Positions 8,970 through 20,838 of a DNA stretch of 64,000 nucleotides are shown piece by piece. This DNA comes from Streptomyces sp. 549 (GTDB lineage Bacteria > Actinomycetota > Actinomycetes > Streptomycetales > Streptomycetaceae): assembly GCF_030124175.1 (NCBI RefSeq), contig NZ_JASKMT010000010.1, positions 1 to 64,000 of the forward strand. The letters run 5' to 3'. Each line of letters opens with the position of its first letter. Position 1 is the first letter of the stretch. Position numbers and translations under genes: made by a program. The notes under the pieces were generated by a model. The model ran no database searches. It was given only the letters and a program-made list of their open reading frames with translations, and was not told the origin of the DNA.

Positions 8970-10448
8970 GTGAGACGCGCACCGAGCATCCTGCACCTCG
9001 ACATGGATGCCTTCTTCGCCGCCGTGGAACAGGCGGCGAAGCCAAGCCTGCGCGGCAAGCCGGTGGTGGTCGGCGGCCTCGGCCCGCGTGGTGTCGTCGC
9101 CACCGCGTCCTACGAGGCCCGGCGCTTCGGAGTGCACTCCGCGATGCCGACGGCCCAGGCCCGGCGCCGCTGCCCGAACGCCGCCTACCTGGTACCCCGG
9201 TTCGCCTTCTACCGTGAGATCAGCACAGCCGTGATGGCGCTGCTCGCCGGGCTGTCACCGCTGGTGGAACCGCTCAGCCTGGACGAGGCGTTCGTCGACC
9301 TGGAAGCCGGAGGCCTGCCCGCCGACACGGACAGCGACACGATGCGGCAGCTCGGCGAGCGGCTGCGGGCGGACATCCTCGCCACCACCGGGCTGAGCGG
9401 ATCGGTCGGTCTGGCGGGTTCCAAGATGCTCGCCAAGATCGCCTCCGAGCAGGCCAAGCCGGACGGCCTGGTCCTCATCGAGCCCGGAACCGAACGCGAA
9501 CTGCTGGCCCCGCAGCCGGTCCGCATCCTGCCCGGCGTGGGACCGGCCACCGCGGACACCCTCCGGCGGGCCGGCATCACCACCGTCGGCGAGGCCGCGC
9601 TCGCCGGTGAGGCCGAACTGCTACGGCTGCTGGGCAGGGCCCACGGAAGTGCCTTGCACACCATGGCGTCCGGCATCGACAGCCGGCCGGTGGTCGGCGA
9701 CCGCGAGTCGAAGTCGGTGTCCGTGGAGGACACGTACGACACCGACGTCACCGACCGCACCCGCATCCAGCAGGAGATCACCCGGCTGGCCGACCGCTGC
9801 GCCGAGCGGCTGCGCGGCGCGGGCCGCTCGGGCCGGACCGTGGTGATCAAGGTGCGGCGCTACGACTTCGCGACGCTCACCCGCTCGGAGACCCTGCGCG
9901 GCCCGACGGACGACTCCGGCGTGATCCGCGAGGCCGCGCAGCGGCTGCTGGAGGCGGTCGACACCACCGAGGGCGTCCGGCTGCTGGGCGTGGGAGTCAG
10001 CGGGCTCGCCGACTTCACCCAGGAGGACCTCTTCGCTCAGACGGCCCGCGGCGCGGCGGACACCGGCCCCGCGAACGGCCTCGAGCCGGCCGCCGCGCCG
10101 ACCGTGCCGGAGCGGCGCTCCGCCGGGGCCTTCCTGCCGGGCAAGGACGTCCACCATGCCGTGCACGGCCCGGGATGGGTGCAGGGCAGCGGTGTGGGCA
10201 GGGTGACGGTCCGCTTCGAGCAGCCGGACTCCGCACCGGGCCGGGTCCGCACCTTCGCAGCCGACGATCCCGACCTGCGCCCCTCCGAGCCGCTGCCGCT
10301 GGTCCGCGTCGCGCGCACCCCTGCCGGCGACGACCCGCCCGCCGATGGATGCGCGGGTCAGTCCTCGTCCCGTCCGGCGACCTTGCCGAAGCCCGCGTCG
10401 TCCTCGCGCGGCGGCGGATCACCCTCGGACGGAACGGCGAGGCCGTAG
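8970..10448 (+). CDS. dinB: DNA polymerase IV (Y family)
   Basis: This 492-residue Y-family translesion polymerase has catalytic carboxylates in LHLDMDAFFAAVEQ near the N-terminus and in LSLDEAFVDL near residue 105. The thumb has helix-hairpin-helix sequence (VRILPGVGPATADTLRRAG) and the little-finger domain runs to about residue 365. Another 125 residues follow, ending in a Ser/Pro-rich tail, which is longer than E. coli DinB (351 residues). The 3' end overlaps the opposite-strand PRC-barrel gene by 91 bases. This gene is an insertion relative to the M. tuberculosis order. Confidence 0.93.
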   Translation: MRRAPSILHLDMDAFFAAVEQAAKPSLRGKPVVVGGLGPRGVVATASYEARRFGVHSAMPTAQARRRCPNAAYLVPRFAFYREISTAVMALLAGLSPLVEPLSLDEAFVDLEAGGLPADTDSDTMRQLGERLRADILATTGLSGSVGLAGSKMLAKIASEQAKPDGLVLIEPGTERELLAPQPVRILPGVGPATADTLRRAGITTVGEAALAGEAELLRLLGRAHGSALHTMASGIDSRPVVGDRESKSVSVEDTYDTDVTDRTRIQQEITRLADRCAERLRGAGRSGRTVVIKVRRYDFATLTRSETLRGPTDDSGVIREAAQRLLEAVDTTEGVRLLGVGVSGLADFTQEDLFAQTARGAADTGPANGLEPAAAPTVPERRSAGAFLPGKDVHHAVHGPGWVQGSGVGRVTVRFEQPDSAPGRVRTFAADDPDLRPSEPLPLVRVARTPAGDDPPADGCAGQSSSRPATLPKPASSSRGGGSPSDGTARP

Positions 10449-10741
10449 TGGTGGTAGAGCTGGAGTTCCTGCTCGGGCGACAGGTGCCGTCCCACTCCGA
10501 AGTCGGGGGCGTCCTTGATCAGGGCGCGTTCGAACGGTACGTGCAGGGACTCGTCGACGACCTCGCTGGGCTCCAGCGGCACGAACGCGTCACGGCTGAA
10601 CAGGCCGGTACGCACCGCCGCCCACTCGGGTTCGCCGGTCGCGTCGTCGAGGTACACCTCGTCGACTGTCCCGATCTTCGTTCCGTCCCTGTCGAACGCC
10701 TTGCGCCCGATCAGGCTCCGCGGGTCGATGTCGGTCTGCAC
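10358..10741 (-). CDS. PRC-barrel domain protein
   Basis: A 127-residue protein has a PRC-barrel at residues 5-75: SLIGRKAFDRDGTKIGTVDE, then EPEWAAVRTGLF and FVPLEPSEVV. These small beta-barrels are found in photosynthetic reaction centre H subunits, RimM and many actinobacterial stress proteins; no specific function can be given. The GTG start at 10741 is preceded by GGGAGG at a 5-base spacing. Its last 91 bases are antisense to the end of the DNA polymerase IV gene. Confidence 0.85.
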   Translation of the reverse strand: MQTDIDPRSLIGRKAFDRDGTKIGTVDEVYLDDATGEPEWAAVRTGLFSRDAFVPLEPSEVVDESLHVPFERALIKDAPDFGVGRHLSPEQELQLYHHYGLAVPSEGDPPPREDDAGFGKVAGRDED

Positions 10742-10911
10742 GGGTTCCTCCCACATTTCGTCGCGAGTGCCCTGACCGGGTTCCCCGACACCTCGAGCGG
10801 GCACCTCCACGTCACCACACAACGTCACAAAGCCCGCTCCGGCCAGTCGGGAGGCCGCAGGCAGAGCCGCCCGGAGTGTCGCTGGTAGGCTCGGAAGTGG
10901 CTGCTGACCCC

Positions 10912-11118
10912 GCGCGGGAGAGTCCTCCGGCAGAATCCGGAGGCGCCGAAGGAGCAAATCCTCCCCGGAATCTCTCAGGCACACGTACCGCGAGGGCGAG
11001 GTCACTCTGGAAAGCAGGGCGGGCACGGCCGAACCGGCCGCTGGCCCCTCCTCACCGACGGTGAAAGCCGGGCCCGTGCGGCCCGGTGAAACTCTCAGGT
11101 TGAGATGACAGAGGGGGA
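10912..11118 (+). ncRNA. Tandem glycine riboswitch (gcvT RNA)
   Basis: Two glycine aptamers lie in line before gcvP. The first runs from GCGGGAGAG (10914) through GCGCCGAAGGAGCAAA and AATCTCTCAGGCAC to CACTCTGGAAAGC (about 11014). The second runs from CTCACCGACGGTGAAAG (about 11051) through AAACTCTCAGGTTGAGATGAC to CAGAGGGGG (11117). The CTCTCAGG strands and the GCCGAAGG internal loop are hallmarks of the family, as is the CTCTGGA linker. Cooperative glycine binding is known to switch on glycine-cleavage genes. The ATG of gcvP is 66 bases further on. Confidence 0.92.
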
Positions 11119-11183
11119 GGCCGTCCGGGCACCCACGCCGTGGTGCCCCTCGCCGGTCGCGCAGACCAGGAGGCCTTCCGCAG

Positions 11184-14069
<2,886 letters not shown>

Positions 14070-14079
14070 CGTCCCACGG

Positions 14080-14137
14080 CGCACACGCGGAGACCGGGTC
14101 CCGGGCGGTTCGCCGGGGCCCGGTCTCCGTGTGTGCG
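14080..14137 (+). terminator. Terminator after gcvP
   Basis: CGCACAC...CGGAGACCGGG at 14080-14104 pairs with CCCGGTCTCCG...GTGTGCG at 14113-14137 in a near-perfect stem of about 24 pairs with an 8-base loop. It begins 11 bases after the gcvP stop and also faces the end of the opposite-strand DUF5999 gene. Confidence 0.85.
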
Positions 14138-14167
14138 GGCGCCGGCGGTCGGAGGCTGCCGCCCGGT

Positions 14168-14374
14168 TCAGGCCGCGGTGGTGACCCGGTGGGTGCCCAG
14201 CGGGCGGTGCGGCGCGATGACCTTGCCGTTCGGCAGCAGCTCGCCGGTGTCCTCGAAGAGCAGGACGCCGTTGCACAGCAGGCTCCAGCCCTGCTCGGGA
14301 TGGTGGGCGACGAGGTGCGCAGCCTCCCGGTCCGCTGAGTCGGCTGAGGGGCAGGGCGGCTGGTGCTGGCACAT
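14168..14374 (-). CDS. DUF5999 family protein
   Basis: A 68-residue protein begins MCQHQPPCPSADSADREAAH and carries GWSLLCNGVLLFEDTGELLP. This is a small family found almost only in Streptomyces and close relatives. The N-terminal CxHxxxC spacing and the later Cys could bind a metal. The product may be a regulator-like small protein but no function is established. The frame stays open further upstream, but family members begin at this Met. Confidence 0.82.
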   Translation of the reverse strand: MCQHQPPCPSADSADREAAHLVAHHPEQGWSLLCNGVLLFEDTGELLPNGKVIAPHRPLGTHRVTTAA

Positions 14375-14649
14375 GGCGGAGCTCTTTCGCTTCGGGGCGC
14401 TGCTTGTCGGTTGCTGCGGTGCGGCGTCCATGGTTCCCCCGTACGGTCTGTCGGTTCGGATCCCAGTGTCGTACCGCGAAGGGCGTTCCGCAGGTATTTG
14501 GCGGCACCACCTCCGCACGTATGGGGACGCATCACCCACGCGGGCGGTTGCCGACACCAGAATCATCATTTCGGGTGGTCCGGCCGCCCGAGATGACTAG
14601 TCCTCCCGGGCGGCCGGGCGCGGGCCCGCCACCGGTCGGGAGACGAGCG
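14375..14649. other. Intergenic region upstream of the DUF5999 gene
   Basis: Roughly 275 bases contain an AT-richer patch (around 14440-14580) that probably holds the leftward promoter for the DUF5999 gene. No supported reading frame is seen on either strand. The right end runs into a terminator hairpin for the next leftward gene. Confidence 0.5.
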
Positions 14650-14680
14650 GGCCCCGCGACCGGTGAGCGGTCGCGGGGCC
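14650..14680 (-). terminator. Terminator after the leftward gene at 14705
   Basis: GGCCCCGCGACCG (14650-14662) and CGGTCGCGGGGCC (14668-14680) form a perfect 13-bp stem with a 5-base loop. It lies 25 bases beyond the stop of the leftward gene. Confidence 0.8.
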
Positions 14681-14704
14681 GAGTGGGAGCGGCAGGTGCC
14701 GGGC

Positions 14705-15295
14705 TCAGGCCGGGGTGGTCAGCAGCGGTGCCGGGACCAGCCGCCGGCTCAGGAGCGGCAGCAGCGCGTCCGCCCGGTGCGGGCGGTCCGCCGCGATACC
14801 CGGAGGCGCCGGTGCCAACGGGATCAGCAGGTCGGCGCCGTCCAGAGCGGCCTCCTCGCCCTGCTGCTCGCTGCCGCTGTGCAGCCACAGCGTCAGCATG
14901 TACAGCTCGGGGACCGAGAGCAGGCGCGGCTGGAAGGCGCCGGACAGCGCGGAGGCGCGGCGCAGCGCCTTCTCCGTGGACGCCACGTAGGGGCCCTCGC
15001 CGAAGTGCGAGAACGTCCAGCCGTCGGCGGTGAGCATGGCGTCGGCCGTGCCGACGGCCGCTCCGGTGCCGCGCAGCAGGAAGCGCCAGCCCGTCGGACT
15101 CGTCCGCGGGGTGACCTGCGCGCCTGCCACACCGGTCAGGACGTGCACCGGGAGCGGCAGCTCGGGGCGCAGCGCTCCCGCCGCGGTGCGGATCGCGGGC
15201 GGGGTGCGGGTGCCTCGGGTTGCGTTGGCGGAGGCCAGGGCGGCGAGCACGGAGCGTGTTGCGGCTGCGGGGGCAGCGGGAACGTGCAGGGGCAT
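14705..15295 (-). CDS. Conserved actinobacterial protein of unknown function
   Basis: A 196-residue protein of Ala/Leu/Pro-rich composition has no transmembrane segment or catalytic motif that I recognise. GWRFLLRGTGAAVGTADAML and GWTFSHFGEGPYVASTEKAL suggest an alpha/beta globular core with a surface-exposed region, and LLSVPELYMLTLWLHS suggests a helix. The start is an ATG preceded by GAGAGGCGA. It is monocistronic, with a terminator behind it and a 470-base divergent intergenic region in front. I do not recognise a function. Confidence 0.7.
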   Translation of the reverse strand: MPLHVPAAPAAATRSVLAALASANATRGTRTPPAIRTAAGALRPELPLPVHVLTGVAGAQVTPRTSPTGWRFLLRGTGAAVGTADAMLTADGWTFSHFGEGPYVASTEKALRRASALSGAFQPRLLSVPELYMLTLWLHSGSEQQGEEAALDGADLLIPLAPAPPGIAADRPHRADALLPLLSRRLVPAPLLTTPA

Positions 15296-15766
15296 GATGG
15301 GTCGCCTCTCGCTCAGGGAGACACAGGGTGCGCGGCGGGGCGCGGACGACGCTGTCGGCGGGCCGGGGCTGCGCGGCGGTCGGGAGGGACGTGGACTACC
15401 AGGAGCCCGGGGCGTCACGTCACAGCCTCGACCCGAGTCTATACGACATTTGTTCCATTAGTTTTTCCGGTAGCCGCCCGCGCTGTTTCCGGCAAGGGCC
15501 TATCAGGTCGGTTTGGCCCGGCGTTCACCGGCTACAAGTGTCGGGCGGGCCCCGGACCTCGGAATCGTCCCGCGGTACGGTCGGCCGGATCTCGTCGGTG
15601 AAAGTCACCGGGTGGGCGCCCGCCCGGTCCTGCTTTCGTATGCCCTCGGAATGTGCCGGAAGAAAGACAGCAGGAAGAAGCATAGCGCCGGGTGGCTTCC
15701 GGCGGGAGTTATCGATCACATCGCGGGGCATCATCCCGGCACGTCCATACGAGGAGGGACCCACTG
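15296..15766. other. Divergent intergenic region
   Basis: This stretch separates the leftward unknown gene from the rightward ligase gene. Bases 15420-15480 are unusually AT-rich for this chromosome (TATACGACATTTGTTCC), a plausible promoter region, and a second AT-richer patch lies at 15640-15740. No supported gene is seen. Confidence 0.5.
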
Positions 15767-17263
15767 ATGGGGGAGAAGGTCGCGGTCGACGGGTTCGACC
15801 TGGCGGACCGCCGGCGCTACCGGGAGAAGCTCCACCAGTGCCTGGACGGACTGGGGAGGCTGCTGGAGGAGCGGCGCTTCGAAGGCCCCCGCAACCTCAT
15901 GGGGCTGGAGATCGAGCTGAATCTCGCGGACGCCGACGGAATGCCGCGCATGATGAACGAGGAAGTGCTGCGCCGCATCGGCAGCTCGGATTTCCAGACC
16001 GAACTGGGCCAGTTCAACCTGGAAGTGAATATCCTCCCCCACGAGCTGGGCGGAAGGGTTCTCGACCAGCTCGCCGAGGAGTTGCGCACCGGCCTGGCGT
16101 ATGCGGACCGAAAGGCGGGGGAGGTCTCGGCCGGCATCGTGATGATCGGAATCCTCCCCACCCTCACGGCGGAGGACCTGGTGTCGGCGAACCTCTCCGC
16201 CGCCGACCGCTACACCCAGCTCAACGACCAGATCATGGCCGCCCGGGGCGAGGAGGTGGTCCTCGACATCGAGGGCGTGGAGCAGCTGCGCTACGCCTCG
16301 GCGTCCATCGCGCCGGAGGCCGCCTGCACCTCCGTGCAGTTGCACCTGCAGGTCACGCCCACGCGGTTCCCCGACGTGTGGAACGCCGCCCAGGCGATCG
16401 CGGCAGTGCAGGTAGCGGTCGGTGCCAACTCGCCGTTCCTGTTCGGGCGGGAGCTGTGGCGCGAGTCGCGGGTTCCGCTCTTCCTGCAGTCCACCGACCC
16501 CCGGCCGCCGGAGATGAGCGCGCAGGGTGTGCGCCCGCGCACCTGGTTCGGGGAGCGCTGGATCGACTCCGCGTACGACCTCTTCGAGGAGAACGTGCGG
16601 TACTTCCCCGCGCTGCTGCCGGTGTGCGACCAGGAGGAGCCGCTGCCGGTGGTGGCGCGCGGCGGTGTGCCCTCGCTGTCGGAACTGGTGCTGCACAACG
16701 GCACGGTGTACCGCTGGAACCGCCCGGTGTACGGAGTGGCGGACGGGGTGCCGCACCTGCGGGTGGAGAACCGGGTACTGCCCGCCGGGCCCACCGTGAG
16801 CGACGTGCTTGCCAACACCGCGCTCTACTACGGCCTTGTGCGGGCCCTCGCCGACGAGCCGCGGCCGGTGTGGAAGCGCCTGCCGTTCGCCGTCGCCGAG
16901 GCGAACTTCCGGGCCGCCTGCCGGTACGGGATCGAGGCCCGCCTGCAGTGGCCGCGCGCCGGCCGGGGCGGTGGGCTGGAGACGCTGCCCGTCGACCGCC
17001 TGGTCCGCGACGAACTGCTGCCGCTGGCTGCCGCGGGACTGGACAAGTGGGGTATCGAACCCGCAGACCGGGACCGCTACCTCGGCATCGTCGAGGAGCG
17101 CTGCCGCCGCCGGGCCAACGGCGCCACCTGGCAGGCCGAGGCCTACCACCGCGCCAGGGAGAGCGGCCTGGACCGGGAGAAGGCACTGGCCGCCCTCGTG
17201 CGCCGGTACGGCGAGCTGGTCAGGACGGAGGAGCCGGTGCACGACTGGCCCGCCGGCCCCTGA
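15767..17263 (+). CDS. Glutamate-cysteine ligase family 2 (GCS2-type) protein
   Basis: This 498-residue protein belongs to the carboxylate-amine ligase / GCS2 superfamily. The metal and glutamate site is NLMGLEIELNL near residue 50, followed by FQTELGQFNLEVN near 85 and SVQLHLQV near 190. An ATG at 15767 is preceded by GAGGAGGGA. Such proteins join glutamate or a similar acid to an amine through an acyl phosphate. Streptomyces makes mycothiol rather than glutathione, so the substrates are not obvious. It is not the ergothioneine enzyme EgtA by context, because no egtBCD genes are nearby. Confidence 0.8.
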   Translation: MGEKVAVDGFDLADRRRYREKLHQCLDGLGRLLEERRFEGPRNLMGLEIELNLADADGMPRMMNEEVLRRIGSSDFQTELGQFNLEVNILPHELGGRVLDQLAEELRTGLAYADRKAGEVSAGIVMIGILPTLTAEDLVSANLSAADRYTQLNDQIMAARGEEVVLDIEGVEQLRYASASIAPEAACTSVQLHLQVTPTRFPDVWNAAQAIAAVQVAVGANSPFLFGRELWRESRVPLFLQSTDPRPPEMSAQGVRPRTWFGERWIDSAYDLFEENVRYFPALLPVCDQEEPLPVVARGGVPSLSELVLHNGTVYRWNRPVYGVADGVPHLRVENRVLPAGPTVSDVLANTALYYGLVRALADEPRPVWKRLPFAVAEANFRAACRYGIEARLQWPRAGRGGGLETLPVDRLVRDELLPLAAAGLDKWGIEPADRDRYLGIVEERCRRRANGATWQAEAYHRARESGLDREKALAALVRRYGELVRTEEPVHDWPAGP

Positions 17264-17470
17264 CGGCCGTCGGCCGGCCTGTCCCGCCCTGGCCGTACCC
17301 ACTCCGCGCCCCGCCCCGCAGATCCCCGCCGGGTGGGGCGCGGTTGCCCCGGTACCGCGACCGCGCACCGCGTCGGGCAAGCTGTGACCTGCCGGCGGCG
17401 GACGCCGCCTGCCCGGCTGCCCGTATCCGGGCGGCGGGTGCCGTCACAGCAGGGCGAACTGGAGGCAGGC

Positions 17471-18283
17471 GTGGGCGGACAGCCGCACGGGACGCGCGTT
17501 CCCGAGCTCCCGAACGAGCAGACGGGCGTGCTGCGACGCGAACTGCTGCTCGTGCTCGCGTTGTCCCTGGGCGCCAGCGCCGTGTCAGCGCTGATCAGCT
17601 TCACCGGTTCGCTGACCCGTCCCGGCGGGCTGCGCGACCAGGCCGCCAACCTCAACCGCTCGCTCGCCCCCGACCGGCCCTGGCTGGACCTGGCGTGGCA
17701 GCTGTTCAGCATCGGCACCGCACTCGTCCCGGTGCTGCTCGTGGCCCACCTGCTGCTGCGGGAGAACGCCTCACGCGACTCGGGCGGCATGAGGCTGATC
17801 GGGTTCGACCTGCGGCGGCCCGGCTTCGACCTCGGCCGGGGAGCCGCGGTGGCCGCGGCCATCGGCGGTAGCGGCCTGCTGCTGTACCTCGGCGCGCACG
17901 CGGCCGGGGCCAATCTGACGGTGGTGCCGGAGTCGCTGCCCGAGGTGTGGTGGAAGTTCCCCGTGCTGATCGCGTCGGCCGTGCAGAACTCCGTCGTCGA
18001 GGAGGTCATCGTCGTCGGCTACCTGCTGCGGCGCCTCGACCAGCTCGGCTGGTCGCCCCTCGCGGCGCTGGCGGCCAGCTCACTGCTGCGCGGCACCTAC
18101 CACCTCTACCAGGGCATCGGCGGGTTCGTCGGCAACCTCGTGATGGGCGTCATCTTCGTCTGGCTGTACCGGCGGTGGGGCAGGGTGGGACCCCTGGTCG
18201 CCGCGCACGCGCTGATCGACATCGTGGCGTTCATCGGCTACGCCCTGCTGTCCGGGCGGGTGGACTGGCTGCCCACCGTCTGA
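17471..18283 (+). CDS. CPBP-family intramembrane metalloprotease
   Basis: A 270-residue polytopic membrane protein has the three CPBP motifs in its C-terminal half: EEVIVVGYLLRR (motif 1, EExxxR-like), RGTYHLYQG (motif 2) and AHALID (motif 3). Family members include CAAX prenyl proteases and bacteriocin self-immunity proteins. At least six hydrophobic segments are visible. The GTG at 17471 has GGAGG 10 bases upstream. Substrate is unknown; the neighbours give no hint. Confidence 0.85.
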   Translation: MGGQPHGTRVPELPNEQTGVLRRELLLVLALSLGASAVSALISFTGSLTRPGGLRDQAANLNRSLAPDRPWLDLAWQLFSIGTALVPVLLVAHLLLRENASRDSGGMRLIGFDLRRPGFDLGRGAAVAAAIGGSGLLLYLGAHAAGANLTVVPESLPEVWWKFPVLIASAVQNSVVEEVIVVGYLLRRLDQLGWSPLAALAASSLLRGTYHLYQGIGGFVGNLVMGVIFVWLYRRWGRVGPLVAAHALIDIVAFIGYALLSGRVDWLPTV

Positions 18284-18341
18284 TCCCGCGCCTCCCGTTC
18301 CGCGACTCTTCCGGCCTGCGGCCCCACCCCCTGCGCCGGGC

Positions 18342-19163
18342 TCACAGCGGCACGCGCAGCTCCCCGTCGATGACACGGACGGCACTCCCGGTCAGCAGGG
18401 TCCGCTCCCCTCGCACCGCCGTCACCACGCGCCCGGTCCTGGCCGACGCCTGAAGCCCCACCAGGTCGGCGCTCCCCAGTCGGGCGGACCAGAACGGCGC
18501 CAGGGCGGTGTGGGCGCTGCCGGTCACCGGGTCCTCGTTGATGCCGACGGCGGGGAAGAAGCACCGCGACACGTAGTCGTACCCGCTGCTCCGGCTGTCG
18601 GCGGCGGCCGTCACGATGACGCCCCGCCCGCCGGCGCCCGCCAGCGCGGGCAGGTCGGGGGCGAGCGTGCGCACGGTGTGCTCGTCGCCGACATCCACCA
18701 GCCAGTCACCGACCAGCGGCCCCGTCGCACAGGCGGTCAGCACCGGCGCGCCCACGGCGCGGGTGACGACCGGCGGCAGCTCGGCCGGCTCCAGCGGCGC
18801 GGTGGGGAAGTCCAGCGTCACGCGGCCGACTTCAGCGATGGTGGCGCCCAGTACCCCGCTGCGGGTGGCGAACCGCACCTCCTGCCCGCAGCGGCCCTCC
18901 TCGTGCAGCACGTGCGCGGTGGCGAGCGTGGCGTGCCCGCACTGGGCGACCTCGGCGGCCGGGGTGAACCAGCGCAGCGCCCAGTCGGCCTCGGCGCCCT
19001 CGCCGAGGGGGTGCGCGTAGGCCGTCTCGGAGAGGTTGATCTCGGCGGCCAGGCGCTGCATGCGGTCGGCGGACGGGAAGTCGGGGCCGTCCAGCAGGAC
19101 CACGGCGGCCGGGTTGCCGGCGAACGGGCGGTCGGTGAAGGCGTCGACGTAGCGGATCCTCAT
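18342..19163 (-). CDS. PhzF-family isomerase-like protein
   Basis: A 273-residue protein has the PhzF duplicated diaminopimelate-epimerase fold. It begins MRIRYVDAFTDRPFAGNPAA, the catalytic acidic residue lies in INLSETAYAH, and CGHATLATAHVL and EDPVTGSAHTALAPFW mark the active-site strands. Known members isomerise dihydrohydroxyanthranilate in phenazine synthesis, but most, as here with no phenazine genes nearby, have unknown substrates. Confidence 0.88.
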   Translation of the reverse strand: MRIRYVDAFTDRPFAGNPAAVVLLDGPDFPSADRMQRLAAEINLSETAYAHPLGEGAEADWALRWFTPAAEVAQCGHATLATAHVLHEEGRCGQEVRFATRSGVLGATIAEVGRVTLDFPTAPLEPAELPPVVTRAVGAPVLTACATGPLVGDWLVDVGDEHTVRTLAPDLPALAGAGGRGVIVTAAADSRSSGYDYVSRCFFPAVGINEDPVTGSAHTALAPFWSARLGSADLVGLQASARTGRVVTAVRGERTLLTGSAVRVIDGELRVPL

Positions 19164-19280
19164 GGCCGCGACCCTAGAGGGCAGGTGCGGCGAGCGGCCA
19201 AGGCCAACCGGCGACCGGTGGACCGCCTCGCCCCCGGCGGCGGTGCGGCGCGCTCCGCCCCCGGCCGCGGTGCCGTGCGG

Positions 19281-19511
19281 TCAGCGCGGCCGGAGGTCCG
19301 GGCCGGAGGCCAGCGGCCAGATCTCCGCTGTGTCGAAGGCGTCGGAGACCCGTGGCAGCGCCTGCTCGTCGTGGTGGTGGAAGGCGGACCAGAAGACGTC
19401 CCCCGGCAGGGCGTCGCGGGGGGCGTACACCCGGTAGACGTACCGCCGGCCGTCGACGCCCGCGAGCGCCACCATCCAGGTGTGCAGCCGGTGCTGCGTG
19501 CAGACGGCCAT
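19281..19511 (-). CDS. Small protein of unknown function
   Basis: A 76-residue protein contains RRYVYRVYAPRDALPGDVFW and FHHHDEQALPRVSDAF. Length, codon bias and an ATG with a GGGGAGG-type site upstream argue for a real gene. The frame is open upstream, so the start is uncertain. No family is recognised. The three consecutive histidines are the only notable residues. Confidence 0.55.
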   Translation of the reverse strand: MAVCTQHRLHTWMVALAGVDGRRYVYRVYAPRDALPGDVFWSAFHHHDEQALPRVSDAFDTAEIWPLASGPDLRPR

Positions 19512-19669
19512 GGGCCTCCCCGCGGTCGTGGTCGCTGTGCGTGCCTTTGCCAAGGGGACGTGGTGGACGCGGTCCCGGTTGCGTGCCGCCCCGCCCGGGC
19601 TCCGGACCTCCCGTCTCGTCAGGTACAAAACTCTCGACACTGCTGAACCGGGTTGGGCATGATGGCCCG

Positions 19670-20680
19670 GTGCACGCAACGAAGAACCCGGCCCGCCCGA
19701 GCCGCAGGTCCGGCCTGGCGCTCGCCCTCGTCTCCGCCTGCGCCTTCGGCGGGTCGGGTGTGGCGGCCAAGCCCCTGATCGAGGCGGGCCTCAGCCCGCT
19801 CCAGGTGACCTGGCTGCGGGTGGCCGGAGCGGCCCTGGTGATGCTGCCGCTGGCCTGGCGGCACCGCGGCCTGGTACGGGAGCGCCCGGCGCTGCTCGCC
19901 GGGTTCGGGCTGTTCGCCGTCGCCGGCGTGCAGGCGTGCTACTTCGCGGCGATCTCCCGCATCCCGGTCGGTGTGGCGCTGCTGGTGGAGTACCTGGCAC
20001 CGGCCCTCGTGCTCGGCTGGGTGCGCCTGGTGCAGCGGAGGCCGGTCAGCCGGTCCGCCGGAATCGGCGTGGTACTGGCCGTCGGCGGGCTGGCCTGTGT
20101 CGTGGAGGTGTGGGCCGGGCTCGCCTTCGACACGCTGGGCCTGCTGCTGGCCCTGGGCGCCGCGTGCTGCCAGGTGGGGTACTTCATCCTGTCCGACCAC
20201 GGCAGCTCCGGGTCCGCCGACCGTCCGGCCCCCGACCCGGTGGGTGTCATCGCCTACGGCCTGCTGTTCGGCGCCGCGCTGCTGACCCTGGTCGCCCGGC
20301 CCTGGGAGATGTCCTGGTCGGTCCTGACCGGACAGGCGCTGATGGACGGCTCCGGAGTGCCGGCGGCGCTGCTGCTGGGCTGGATCGTCCTGGTCGCCAC
20401 CGTGGCGGCCTACCTCACCGGGGTGGTGTCGGTGCGCAGGCTCTCCCCGCAGGTCGCCGGCGTGGTGGCCTGCCTGGAAGCCGTCGTGGCCACGGTGCTC
20501 GCCTGGACCCTGCTCGGCGAGTACCTGTCGGCGGTCCAGGTGTTCGGCGGCGCCGTGGTGCTGTGCGGGGCGTTCATCGCACAGCGGGCCACGCCGGCCG
20601 CCGGCCGGCCCGAACCGGTCGCGCGCGGCGCGGAGCCTGCCGCCGTCGGCGGCTTGCCCGAGGACGCCCGCGCGTCCTAG
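19670..20680 (+). CDS. EamA/DMT-family permease (first copy)
   Basis: A 336-residue protein of ten predicted transmembrane helices forms two EamA repeats; the N-terminal repeat begins ALALVSACAFGGSGVAAKPL. Drug/metabolite transporters of this type export amino acids, metabolites or drugs, and the substrate is not readable. The GTG at 19670 starts the protein just before the first helix. A second EamA gene follows about 160 bases downstream, not a tandem duplicate at the DNA level but of the same family. Confidence 0.85.
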   Translation: MHATKNPARPSRRSGLALALVSACAFGGSGVAAKPLIEAGLSPLQVTWLRVAGAALVMLPLAWRHRGLVRERPALLAGFGLFAVAGVQACYFAAISRIPVGVALLVEYLAPALVLGWVRLVQRRPVSRSAGIGVVLAVGGLACVVEVWAGLAFDTLGLLLALGAACCQVGYFILSDHGSSGSADRPAPDPVGVIAYGLLFGAALLTLVARPWEMSWSVLTGQALMDGSGVPAALLLGWIVLVATVAAYLTGVVSVRRLSPQVAGVVACLEAVVATVLAWTLLGEYLSAVQVFGGAVVLCGAFIAQRATPAAGRPEPVARGAEPAAVGGLPEDARAS

Positions 20681-20838
20681 GGTTCCCCCATGCTGTTCAA
20701 CGTGCTTCCGCCGCCGGTCGCCTGAAGCGGGCGCCGGGAAAAGGACCACGCCGCTGTCCGTGACGGACGCCGCGTAGGCCGCTCCTGCCCGCAGACGGGT
20801 CGACGGCCGTGCATTCCCTTCTCCCAGCGGAGCACCAC

